64,000 nucleotides of DNA from Pseudorhizobium banfieldiae (GTDB lineage Bacteria; Pseudomonadota; Alphaproteobacteria; Rhizobiales; Rhizobiaceae). The position numbers and the translations under genes were made by a program. Of the stretch, positions 24,825 through 32,346 are shown one piece after another. The stretch covers positions 124,001 through 188,000 of the forward strand of contig NZ_FO082820.1 of NCBI RefSeq assembly GCF_000967425.1, in the 5' to 3' direction. Below the pieces are notes generated by a model. That model saw nothing but the letters and a program-made list of their open reading frames with translations, made no database searches and had not been told where the DNA came from. Position 1 is the stretch's first letter. Each line of letters opens with the position of its first letter.

Positions 24825-25859
24825 ATGGCCGTTCTGGTGACCGGTGGTGCCGGTTATATTGGCAGTCACATGGCGTGGGCATTGCTGGATGCCGGGGAGG
24901 AGGTCGTGGTTCTCGATCGCCTGTCCACCGGCTTCCGCTGGGCCGTTCCTCCCGCCGCGCGCTTCTACCTCGGCGATGTCGGCAATATGGATCTGCTGGC
25001 GCAGGTGTTTGCCGAAAACCGCATCGATGCCGTCATGCATTTCGCCGGCTCAATTGTTGTCCCGCAATCGGTCGCACATCCTCTGGAGTACTACGACAAC
25101 AACACCAGCAAGACCCGGCTTCTAGCCGAAGCGACCATTGCTGCGGGGATCAAGCATTTCGTGTTCTCGTCAACCGCTGCCGTCTATGGCGACCAGCCGG
25201 ACGACGCGCCGGTTCTGGAAAGCGCCCCTCTCCAACCCAAGAACCCCTACGGGCAGTCGAAGCTGATGGCGGAAATCATGCTGCGCGACGCTGCCTCAGC
25301 CCATGACTTCCGTTTCGTGGCGTTGCGCTACTTCAACGTCGCTGGCGCCGATCCGCAGGGCCGGACGGGACTCTCGACGGTAGGCGCTACCCACCTGATC
25401 AAGATCGCCGTCGAGGCGGCTCTCGCCCAGAGATCCGGCGTCGATATCTTCGGCACCGACTACCCGACTCCCGACGGGACCGGTATCCGCGACTACATCC
25501 ACGTTAGCGATCTGGTGGAGGCGCATCTGCGGGCGTTGAGCTATCTGCGTCGCGGCGGAGAAGCGCTTATCGCCAACTGCGGCTACGGCCGGGGCTATTC
25601 CGTGCTCGAAGTGCTGCAAACGGTCATGCGGGTGAGCGGCGAGAGCTTCGACGTCAGATATGGGCCGCGGCGGCCTGGAGATGCGGCGAGCGTGGTCGCG
25701 AATGCCACGCTGGCGCGACGTCTTCTCGACTGGACCCCTCGCCACGATGACCTGGAAGTAATCGTCCAGACGGCACTGGCCTGGGAACGACACCTGATGG
25801 AGCGGAAGATCGGTGATCTTCGGGAACTGCGGCAGCGTCTGGCTACCGCCGCCTTTTGA
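24825..25859 (+). CDS. galE: UDP-glucose 4-epimerase
   Basis: 344 residues, extended SDR. NAD motif VTGGAGYIGSHM at the N-terminus, catalytic serine in FSSTAAVYGD and Y-x3-K in NPYGQSKLMAE, and the C-terminal RDYIHVSDLVEAHLRAL typical of GalE/ExoB. It interconverts UDP-glucose and UDP-galactose for exopolysaccharide or lipopolysaccharide synthesis. Start MAVLVTGG has AGGGAG upstream. The gene appears monocistronic. Confidence 0.92.
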   Translation: MAVLVTGGAGYIGSHMAWALLDAGEEVVVLDRLSTGFRWAVPPAARFYLGDVGNMDLLAQVFAENRIDAVMHFAGSIVVPQSVAHPLEYYDNNTSKTRLLAEATIAAGIKHFVFSSTAAVYGDQPDDAPVLESAPLQPKNPYGQSKLMAEIMLRDAASAHDFRFVALRYFNVAGADPQGRTGLSTVGATHLIKIAVEAALAQRSGVDIFGTDYPTPDGTGIRDYIHVSDLVEAHLRALSYLRRGGEALIANCGYGRGYSVLEVLQTVMRVSGESFDVRYGPRRPGDAASVVANATLARRLLDWTPRHDDLEVIVQTALAWERHLMERKIGDLRELRQRLATAAF

Positions 25860-25974
25860 TGTGGAATTCGTTCGGAAATGGCGAAAATACGCCGCTTGTC
25901 TCCAAATGTAGCTGCTAGTTGAAGGATTTCTTAATTAGGTGGTGCTGTGGTGTTGGCGAATGGGGGACTTCCAC

Positions 25975-26937
25975 ATGCCGACCTTGATACGTAACCTTCT
26001 CATCCTCGCGGCCATCTTCTTTACCGGCGTTACCTCGGCACTCGCCGAGGAATGGCTTGTCGAGAAAGCGAACCAGCAGGTTCAGTACACGACCGACAAA
26101 CAGACCTGGCAGCCCGTCAAGGCGGGGATGAACATCCCCAACAAGGCATGGATCTCCACGGGCCCGCGAGGCCGGGCGGTGCTGACCCGGGGTGTTGAAA
26201 CCATCGCGGTGCAACCGCAGACCCTGGCGGCCATCATCACCACGGAGAGCCTTTTCAACCGCAAGACGGAGGTCGTGCAGCAGCACGGCAAGCTGGCGCT
26301 CGATATCGAAAAGCGCAGCAGCCCGCACACCTACGTCCATACGCCGTTCCTCGCCGCTGTGGTGAAGGGAACGAGCTTCGATGTCACGGTCACGGAGAAG
26401 GACGCCTCTGTTAGCGTCGAGCGTGGCCTGGTCCAGGTGTCGTCGTTCACTGGCGGGCAGACTACCGACCTTGGTCCCGGCCAAAGCGCACGTGTCGACC
26501 AATCGCAGTCGATGAGCGTCGCGGGTGTCTCCGGCGCTCCTACAGTGTCGGCGGCCCAGCCGAGTGCAGCAAGCGTACCAGCCGTCGGTGCGCCTACCCC
26601 CATCGGTGCGGATCAATCGCGCGGCAATGGCCGGGGTGGCGACAACGGTGATGGACCCTCCGGAGGCTTCGAAAGCTCTGGTGGTTCCGGCAGCGGAAAC
26701 AGCGGCAAGATGTTTGCAGTCGGCAATGGCAACGGCAACAATGGCAACGGCCATGGGAACGGTGGCGGGAACGGGAACGGTGGCGGAAACGGCAACGGCA
26801 ACAACGGGAACGGTGGCGGGAACGGGAACGGCAACAACGGGAACGGTGGCGGAAACGGGAACGGCAACAATGGCGACGGCCATAGGAACGGCAACGGCAA
26901 CTATGGAAACGGCAACAACGGTAACGGCAACGGATGA
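25975..26937 (+). CDS. FecR-domain periplasmic protein with Gly/Asn-rich repeat tail
   Basis: 320 residues. A signal peptide (to about SALAEEW) precedes a FecR-type beta domain (about 30-165): GMNIPNKAWISTGPRGRAVL, YVHTPFLAAVVKGTSFDVTV and VERGLVQVSS. The last 75 residues are almost only Gly and Asn in a repeat with an 11-residue period. FecR domains in proteins of this kind commonly neighbour CHASE2 signalling proteins, and such a gene begins 47 bp downstream. It may be an outer-surface or periplasmic structural or sensory partner; that is inference. Start chosen at MPTLIRN, which gives a complete signal peptide. Confidence 0.82.
   Translation: MPTLIRNLLILAAIFFTGVTSALAEEWLVEKANQQVQYTTDKQTWQPVKAGMNIPNKAWISTGPRGRAVLTRGVETIAVQPQTLAAIITTESLFNRKTEVVQQHGKLALDIEKRSSPHTYVHTPFLAAVVKGTSFDVTVTEKDASVSVERGLVQVSSFTGGQTTDLGPGQSARVDQSQSMSVAGVSGAPTVSAAQPSAASVPAVGAPTPIGADQSRGNGRGGDNGDGPSGGFESSGGSGSGNSGKMFAVGNGNGNNGNGHGNGGGNGNGGGNGNGNNGNGGGNGNGNNGNGGGNGNGNNGDGHRNGNGNYGNGNNGNGNG
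26726..26934 (+). repeat. in-gene tandem repeat encoding Gly/Asn tail
   Basis: Imperfect tandem units made of AAC and GGN codons; the clearest period is 33 bp (11 residues, pattern GGGNGNGNNGN), repeated about three times with shorter 6-bp GGCAAC subrepeats around it. The repeats could vary in number between strains by slippage and change the tail length. Confidence 0.85.
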
Positions 26938-26984
26938 CTGCGGCGTTGAAGCCTGAGGCACGGTAACAAGGATTGTCCGCCACC

Positions 26985-29819
26985 ATGCTGGACCGGCTCT
27001 CACCGCTGAAGCAGGGAATGCAACCAGGCAGGCTGACGCGAGTAATCTCGGTCAGCCTGCTATTGTTATTGTCTCTCTGGCTGCCGGGCGTTGGCACAGT
27101 GGAGCGTCTCGATTCGCAACTGATAGATTTCCGGGCCGCCAACGCGCCGCGGACTGCGTCGAACCGGTTTGTCTATCTGGCAATCGACAAGGAGAGTCTG
27201 GATCACGTCGGGACCTGGCCATGGCCCCGCTCGATCCATGCCGAGATCATCGACAGGCTGGTTGCCGCAGGCGCTGGCGACATCCTTCTCGATATCGATT
27301 TCAGCACTCCCTCACGTCCGGCGGAAGACCAGGCCCTGTCCGCAGCCTTGCTTCGGGCCGGGGGCGGGGTAATCCTGCCGGTCTTTCTGCAGCGCCAGAA
27401 CGTCGATGATCCCTCCTCGGCGACAATAACGAGACCGATCCCAGAGTTTGCGAAGAATGCTTGGCTGGCTGCCGCGGATGCGTCGCTGACGGAGGCGGGG
27501 CAATTCCGGGCGTTTGACACGTTCAGAGGGATGGACGGTGAAAACTTCACGTCGGTTGCGGTGGTGCTGTCCGCACTGCCGGAGGCGGGCCTACCGGAAC
27601 AGATCGGAATCGATTTCTCTATACGGCCTGATACGGTGCGGGTAATCTCGGTGGCGGACCTGTTGCGCAACAAGGTTCCCGCAGACATGCTGGCCGGCCG
27701 TTCGGTCGTCGTGGGCGCCTACTCGACGGAACTGAAGGATCAGTTCCCTGTCCCGATCTACGGTATACTAAGCGGGCCAATGCTGCACATTCTCGCAGCC
27801 GAGACGCTGCTGCAGGATCGTGTCCCGCAGCCGCTCGTAAGCTGGCCGATATACTTGATAACGGTGCTGCTCGTTATCGCCGCGACAATCTGGCGACGGC
27901 TGACATCGATCCCGGTCGTGGCTGCGATTGCCGTGGTGATCTCGGTGGCCTCCGAACTGGCTGCCTACTTCCTTCAGAAGCAATGGTCGTTCATCCTGCC
28001 AACAGCGACCATCCACCTGATACTGGCTCTCGGATTCACGGCACTGCTGGCCGCCAAGCTGGATCTCACCACCTTGCTTGCCGAATTGGCGAGCGCAGAG
28101 AAACGGAACTCTCGGCGGATACTCAAGCGTGTCATTCAGGATAGCGTCGATGCCGTCTTCATCGTCAACGATCAGGGCACGATCATCGACCTCAGCCGCG
28201 CTGCAGGCTCGCTTTCCTGTTCTTCCTGGGAGCCCAGACGTGGAAGCGATTTCTGTGAAGGAGCTCCCGCCGTACTCGTCGCGGCGCTTCGACGGAGCAT
28301 CGCAGCCTTCACGGAAGGCAATCGCAACGCGCCGGCCATTCAGGAAGAATTCGACCTTGTTTGCGACGGCCAGAAGAAGCACGTCGAGGCAGTCCTGACG
28401 CTGTCCTCGCTCGAGCAGTCTGGCAGTGGCAGCGATGAAGACCACGGCCGATCCTATGCGGCCTGCATCACGATGAGAGACATCACCGCGAGAAAGGTCT
28501 ACGAAGCGAAACTCCGTCGTCTGTCGCAACTCGACGATCTCACCGGTGCCTTGAACCGCCGTGAGCTGATCAACCGCATCAGGGAAAGCGCCGAGGAAGA
28601 GAAGATGCTGGCGGTCTTCGCGATCGATCTGCATCGGTTCAGCACGGTAAACGCCACGCTCGGCAGATATACCGGCGATCAGGTTCTGCAAGCGGTCTCC
28701 CGTCGCCTGATGGCGGCAGCGAGGAAGATCTCGGAAGTTCCCGATGTCGGTCTTGTCGGCAGGCTTGGTGGGGATGTGTTCTGCGTTGTGCTGGCCGTGT
28801 CGGCCGACAATCCCCTTTCCTTCTACGCCGACAAGATCGTCGGCGTGTTCTCCAAAGGCATCAACTGCGGTTCGTCCAGGATCGATGTCTCCGTACGTGT
28901 CGGCGCCGCCCTGGCAAGCGACGTCGCTGGAGGGCCAGCTTCCTGGATCGACGCCGCCGAGGCTGCGCTCGATCAGGCAAAGAAGGTCGGCGGCGCCGGC
29001 TGGGCTGTCCACACGCCGGTCGAGGCCGCAGCCGAAGCCCGTACACGGCGACTGGAAAAGGACATGCGGCCGGCGCTCAAGAGGGGGGAGTTCTTCCTCG
29101 TCTACCAGCCGCAGGTGGATCTCAAGACCGGCGCTATCGTAGGGGCAGAAGCGCTCATCCGCTGGCAGCATGCGGAACTGGGCCTGGTCTCACCGATGGA
29201 TTTCATCGGGATTGCCGAAGCGAACGGGTTCATCTGCGACCTTGGGCGCTGGGCGCTGGAAGAAGCCTGCAGGGAGGCCGTCCACTGGCCGTCGGATCTG
29301 ACGGTCGCGGTCAACGTGTCGGCGGTCCAGTTTGCCGGATCGGATGTGCGTGAAGACGTTTTGCATGCCTTGCAGGTGACCGGGCTCCCGCCGGGCCGTC
29401 TTCATGTCGAAATCACGGAATCGACATTCGCGCTCGATGCCAAAAAGCTTCTGGAAGACATGAAGCGGCTGAAGGCGCTGGGAGTGACGATTGCTCTCGA
29501 CGATTTCGGGACCGGCTATTCGTCGCTGTCCTATATTTCCGATTTCCCGTTCGACCTGATCAAGATCGACCAGTCGTTCATACGCAGGCTTACGGAAGAT
29601 GCCGCGTCCAGGGCCATCGTGCATGCTGTGACCGGCATTGCGGCGCAACTGGGCAGAAAGGTTCTTTGCGAAGGTATCGAGGGAGAAACCGAACGTCAGC
29701 TACTGTCGGTGATGGGCTGCCAGTTTGGGCAGGGCTATCACTTTGGCCGGCCGGGTCCGACGTCGCAGTTGCTCGCGCTCTTGAACCAAGCCAAGCCGCC
29801 CGTGGAATTGACAGCCTGA
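26985..29819 (+). CDS. CHASE2-PAS-GGDEF-EAL cyclic-di-GMP signalling protein
   Basis: 944 residues: an N-terminal membrane segment, a periplasmic CHASE2 sensor domain (about 35-280), three more membrane segments (about 285-360), a PAS region, then GGDEF and EAL domains. The GGDEF site reads GGDVF (595-599), missing the metal-binding glutamate, so cyclase activity is doubtful. The EAL domain is intact, with E722-A-L and DDFGTGYSSLSYI, so a phosphodiesterase role is likely. ATG 26985 is taken as start; an in-frame TTG lies four codons upstream close to AAGGA. It probably shares a transcript with the FecR-domain gene and may sense the same envelope signal. Confidence 0.88.
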   Translation: MLDRLSPLKQGMQPGRLTRVISVSLLLLLSLWLPGVGTVERLDSQLIDFRAANAPRTASNRFVYLAIDKESLDHVGTWPWPRSIHAEIIDRLVAAGAGDILLDIDFSTPSRPAEDQALSAALLRAGGGVILPVFLQRQNVDDPSSATITRPIPEFAKNAWLAAADASLTEAGQFRAFDTFRGMDGENFTSVAVVLSALPEAGLPEQIGIDFSIRPDTVRVISVADLLRNKVPADMLAGRSVVVGAYSTELKDQFPVPIYGILSGPMLHILAAETLLQDRVPQPLVSWPIYLITVLLVIAATIWRRLTSIPVVAAIAVVISVASELAAYFLQKQWSFILPTATIHLILALGFTALLAAKLDLTTLLAELASAEKRNSRRILKRVIQDSVDAVFIVNDQGTIIDLSRAAGSLSCSSWEPRRGSDFCEGAPAVLVAALRRSIAAFTEGNRNAPAIQEEFDLVCDGQKKHVEAVLTLSSLEQSGSGSDEDHGRSYAACITMRDITARKVYEAKLRRLSQLDDLTGALNRRELINRIRESAEEEKMLAVFAIDLHRFSTVNATLGRYTGDQVLQAVSRRLMAAARKISEVPDVGLVGRLGGDVFCVVLAVSADNPLSFYADKIVGVFSKGINCGSSRIDVSVRVGAALASDVAGGPASWIDAAEAALDQAKKVGGAGWAVHTPVEAAAEARTRRLEKDMRPALKRGEFFLVYQPQVDLKTGAIVGAEALIRWQHAELGLVSPMDFIGIAEANGFICDLGRWALEEACREAVHWPSDLTVAVNVSAVQFAGSDVREDVLHALQVTGLPPGRLHVEITESTFALDAKKLLEDMKRLKALGVTIALDDFGTGYSSLSYISDFPFDLIKIDQSFIRRLTEDAASRAIVHAVTGIAAQLGRKVLCEGIEGETERQLLSVMGCQFGQGYHFGRPGPTSQLLALLNQAKPPVELTA

Positions 29820-29847
29820 CCGCAAGCAGCAGCCGGCTTGACAGCGT

Positions 29848-30072
29848 TCAGCAGATCCCGCCGCACGAGACTTGGGCCTCAGATGCCGCGAGGCGCGTGT
29901 AGAACATGTCCGCGCGTCTTTCCTGCAGGCTGGACATCTTTTGATGCAGCTGTTCCCGCGCCACCCTGTCGAGAAGATCTGCGAACGTCGCCTTGTCCAT
30001 ACCATCGGCTTCGAGCATGAGGCCGATCAGCGGGTCGGAGAGAACTTCTGTCACTGTGAGATCGGTTGCCAT
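29848..30072 (-). CDS. small hypothetical protein (74 aa)
   Basis: A short gene with a strong ribosome-binding site (GGAGGAAAAGC before the ATG at 30072), encoding MATDLTVTEVLSDPLIGLML followed by an amphipathic, probably helical stretch and a Cys-Gly-Gly-x-Cys C-terminus. It is predicted to be soluble. The pattern VLSDPLIGLMLEADGM resembles small unnamed proteins that I believe occur widely in rhizobia. It runs opposite to the EAL gene, 28 bp after that gene's stop, and its role is unknown. Confidence 0.7.
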   Translation of the reverse strand: MATDLTVTEVLSDPLIGLMLEADGMDKATFADLLDRVAREQLHQKMSSLQERRADMFYTRLAASEAQVSCGGIC

Positions 30073-30277
30073 AGCTTTTCCTCCACCAACTGACCCTAAC
30101 GACCAATTGCGACGAAATTAATTCAGGACGCTGCGATCCGGTGTCGGAACCCGACGGTTCTGGAACCGATTGCCGATGCCGTGCTTTGACCCGCATCAAT
30201 GCAAGTTTTGGGGAGGGCCGCATGGTCGGTCACCTGCGCAATGCTGCGAGAGACAAAGGACTGTGGAGCCGGCATAA

Positions 30278-30751
30278 ATGCCCAAAGATTGCGAGATCGG
30301 GTTTCTGGATGCGGACGATGTTGCACGCGCTTTTGCGGTGATGCAGGTCGTCATGCCGTCACTATCCTTCGAGACGTGGAAACGCCTGCTGGCGACGGAT
30401 TCACTGCGACGTCAATGGGCTGTGGCAAGGGATAGTAGGGGCTACATTCGAGGTCTGGTTCGAATCCAGCCGACGAGCCAGGGGCAGGCGGCGCGAATCC
30501 TCGACGTGCCGATCTTCGCAACCGTCTCGCTTCTGGATCACGACGGTATTTCCCGTCAACTCCTCGACTTCGCCAAGAAATGCGCCTGGGAAGAGGGTTG
30601 CGAGGCGATACGGTTCTGGAACTCGGCGCCGGAGACACCGGAACAGCTGGAATTGCCGGAAGCCACCGATCCCCCCGTTAGCCTTTTCTATGATCTTCGG
30701 ACAGATCGGCAGTGGCCGGAGCCCTACGACACCCGCCCAGTGAAGACGTAA
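30278..30751 (+). CDS. hypothetical protein, possible GNAT-like fold
   Basis: 157 residues, soluble. The order of strands and helices (WAVARDSRGYIRGLVRIQPT, then ILDVPIFATVSLL and a helix with FAKKCAWEEGC) recalls GNAT acetyltransferases, but no clear acetyl-CoA-binding Q/R-x2-G-x-G/A motif is seen, so this is weak. GGAG lies 9 bases before the ATG. Its end overlaps the end of the convergent response-regulator gene by 28 bp. Confidence 0.6.
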   Translation: MPKDCEIGFLDADDVARAFAVMQVVMPSLSFETWKRLLATDSLRRQWAVARDSRGYIRGLVRIQPTSQGQAARILDVPIFATVSLLDHDGISRQLLDFAKKCAWEEGCEAIRFWNSAPETPEQLELPEATDPPVSLFYDLRTDRQWPEPYDTRPVKT

Positions 30752-31458
30752 CCAATACCGCGCACCGACTTCACCAGTTCCGGGCGTTTGGGATCGCGCT
30801 CGATCTTCCGGCGAAGGCGCACGATCTGCGCATCGACCGCCCGATCGAAGGCTTCCATTGGCCGCCCGCGCGTCATGTCCATCAACTGGTCGCGTGAGAG
30901 AACCCGGCCGGAATTCTTCACGAGCGAGACCAGCATGTCGAACTCTCCGGTCGTCAGGCCGATCTCGCGGCCCTCCGGGTCGTACAGCATTCGACGGCTG
31001 ACATTGAGGGACCAGCCATCAAAGGAGAAGACTTCCTCTTCCGGCGCGGCGCTGACCTTGGCGGGAGTGGATGTGGCCCGCCGCCGCAGGATCGACTTCA
31101 ATCTCGCATGCACCTCACGGAGGTGGAAGGGCTTGGCAATGTAATCATCCGCTCCGATCTCCAGGCCCACGATGCGATCGACGACGTCGTCGCGACCGGT
31201 CAGCATGACGATCGGAACGTCGGACTGGCTTCGGATTTCGCGGGCGAGATCCAGTCCGTCCTGCCCACCGGGAAGGGAGAGATCCAGCAGGATGGCGTCG
31301 AACGTCTTCTGCCGCATCTCGACGCGCATTTCGATGCCGTCGGCGACGCAGGTCACCGAGTATTCCTCCTCCTCGAAATACCGGGTGAGGAGGTTGCGGA
31401 TACGCGGATCGTCGTCGATCACGAGGAGGTGGGGAGGGCTGTTCACATCCGGATTCAT
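30724..31458 (-). CDS. fxkR: OmpR/PhoB-family response regulator, FxkR-like
   Basis: 244 residues. Receiver domain (about 10-125) with acidic pocket D15-D17, phospho-acceptor D59 (LLDLSLPGG), MLTGRDD and the conserved lysine in YIAKPFHL. The C-terminal winged-helix domain (about 145-240) has TTGEFDMLVSLVKNSGRVLSR and RAVDAQIVRLRRKIE. It is divergent from a FixK-like gene that is followed by a hybrid FixL. That arrangement matches R. etli, where the OmpR-type FxkR, phosphorylated by hFixL, activates fixK through a K-box; a K-box-like repeat is at 31478. The symbol is proposed on that synteny. Confidence 0.85.
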   Translation of the reverse strand: MNPDVNSPPHLLVIDDDPRIRNLLTRYFEEEEYSVTCVADGIEMRVEMRQKTFDAILLDLSLPGGQDGLDLAREIRSQSDVPIVMLTGRDDVVDRIVGLEIGADDYIAKPFHLREVHARLKSILRRRATSTPAKVSAAPEEEVFSFDGWSLNVSRRMLYDPEGREIGLTTGEFDMLVSLVKNSGRVLSRDQLMDMTRGRPMEAFDRAVDAQIVRLRRKIERDPKRPELVKSVRGIGYVFTGRVS

Positions 31459-31477
31459 GCGCCGCCGATATTGAGTT

Positions 31478-31493
31478 GTTACACAGTATTACA
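31478..31493. promoter_or_regulatory. K-box-like direct repeat, predicted FxkR binding site
   Basis: GTTACA (31478-31483), four bases, ATTACA (31488-31493). It matches the GTTACA-N4-GTTACA K-box that I recall for FxkR-activated fixK promoters in R. etli, with one mismatch. It lies 20 bases upstream of the regulator start and about 87 upstream of the FixK-like start, so it could serve either divergent gene. Confidence 0.65.
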
Positions 31494-31579
31494 CGATAGC
31501 GCCGATTGTCACGCGCCGGGCATCAGCGTGTTACTTTAATCGCATCTATTGGCATCATCAACAAATGGAGGCGATGCCA

Positions 31580-32326
31580 ATGTTCATCGAAAGCGCAGGC
31601 AATTCCCTGAGAACAATTTCCGGAGTCGTTGCCGTCCAGCCTACGAGCCTCCAGGCACTTTTTTCCAAGCTTCCTTCCGAGAGCCTTTCGGCAGGTCAGA
31701 CCCTGATCCTCGAGGGCGACGTTGCCACGTCCGTCTTCCATGTGGTTACAGGCTCGCTGCGGATCTTCCGCATTCTCGGTGACGGACGCCGCGTCATCAC
31801 CGGCTTCCTTCATGCCGGCGACATCCTCGGCATGTCCTTCAAGAGCCACTATATCTACACGGCCGAGGCGATCACGCCGGTGACCATCCGCCGCCTTTCC
31901 CGCAAGAGCTTCGAAAACGAGATCGCGATTTCCCCCGATCTCGGGCCCGCCGTCTTCCACCAGATGTCGGACGAAATGGCGGCAGCGCAGGATCAGATGG
32001 TGCTGCTTTCCACCAAGAATGCCGAAGAGCGGCTCTGCAGCTTCCTGCTGAAGGAGTTGCAGCGCACCCTAGACGCTGGTGCTCGTCAGACGACAGTTCA
32101 GCTGCCGATGACCCGTCTCGACATTGCCGATTACCTTGGGCTAACTATCGAAACCGTCTCCCGGACATTGACCAAGCTGAGCAGCAAGGGCGTGATTGAA
32201 ACCGCCGGCCGCCATTCGGTGAAGATACTGAAGCGCGGGAAGCTTGCGCAGATGGCTGGAGACGGCGATGAATACGAAGATGATTGGCGTCCCGCGACCT
32301 CACAGCCGGAGCGGATCCGCCACTAG
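31580..32326 (+). CDS. fixK: Crp/Fnr-family regulator, FixK-like
   Basis: 248 residues. Cyclic-nucleotide-binding-type beta barrel (about 25-140: LSAGQTLILEGDVATSVFHV, DGRRVITGFLHAGDILGMSF) and C-terminal helix-turn-helix with recognition helix in IADYLGLTIETVSRTLTKL (E-x3-SR, as in FNR/FixK). The N-terminal cysteine cluster of FNR is absent, so it does not hold an oxygen-labile Fe-S cluster itself and fits FixK, whose expression is oxygen-controlled through FixL. Three in-frame ATGs lie close together; the one at 31580 has GGAGG at the best distance. The hybrid FixL gene follows by 20 bp. Confidence 0.85.
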   Translation: MFIESAGNSLRTISGVVAVQPTSLQALFSKLPSESLSAGQTLILEGDVATSVFHVVTGSLRIFRILGDGRRVITGFLHAGDILGMSFKSHYIYTAEAITPVTIRRLSRKSFENEIAISPDLGPAVFHQMSDEMAAAQDQMVLLSTKNAEERLCSFLLKELQRTLDAGARQTTVQLPMTRLDIADYLGLTIETVSRTLTKLSSKGVIETAGRHSVKILKRGKLAQMAGDGDEYEDDWRPATSQPERIRH

Positions 32327-32346
32327 CTCCAAGGCTTGATTAGGAC

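Noticed and set aside
26613..26900. A proline/phenylalanine-rich 95-codon open frame opposite the FecR-domain gene
   Set aside because: It is simply the complement of the Gly/Asn repeat.
30455..30475. GGTTCGAATCC, a tRNA T-loop-like sequence
   Set aside because: Lies inside the coding frame at 30278-30751 and no acceptor, D or anticodon arms can be formed around it.
31543..31565. Possible FNR/FixK box (TTGGCATCATCAA) before the fixK-like gene
   Set aside because: It is one base short of the TTGAT-N4-ATCAA spacing and the left half does not match.
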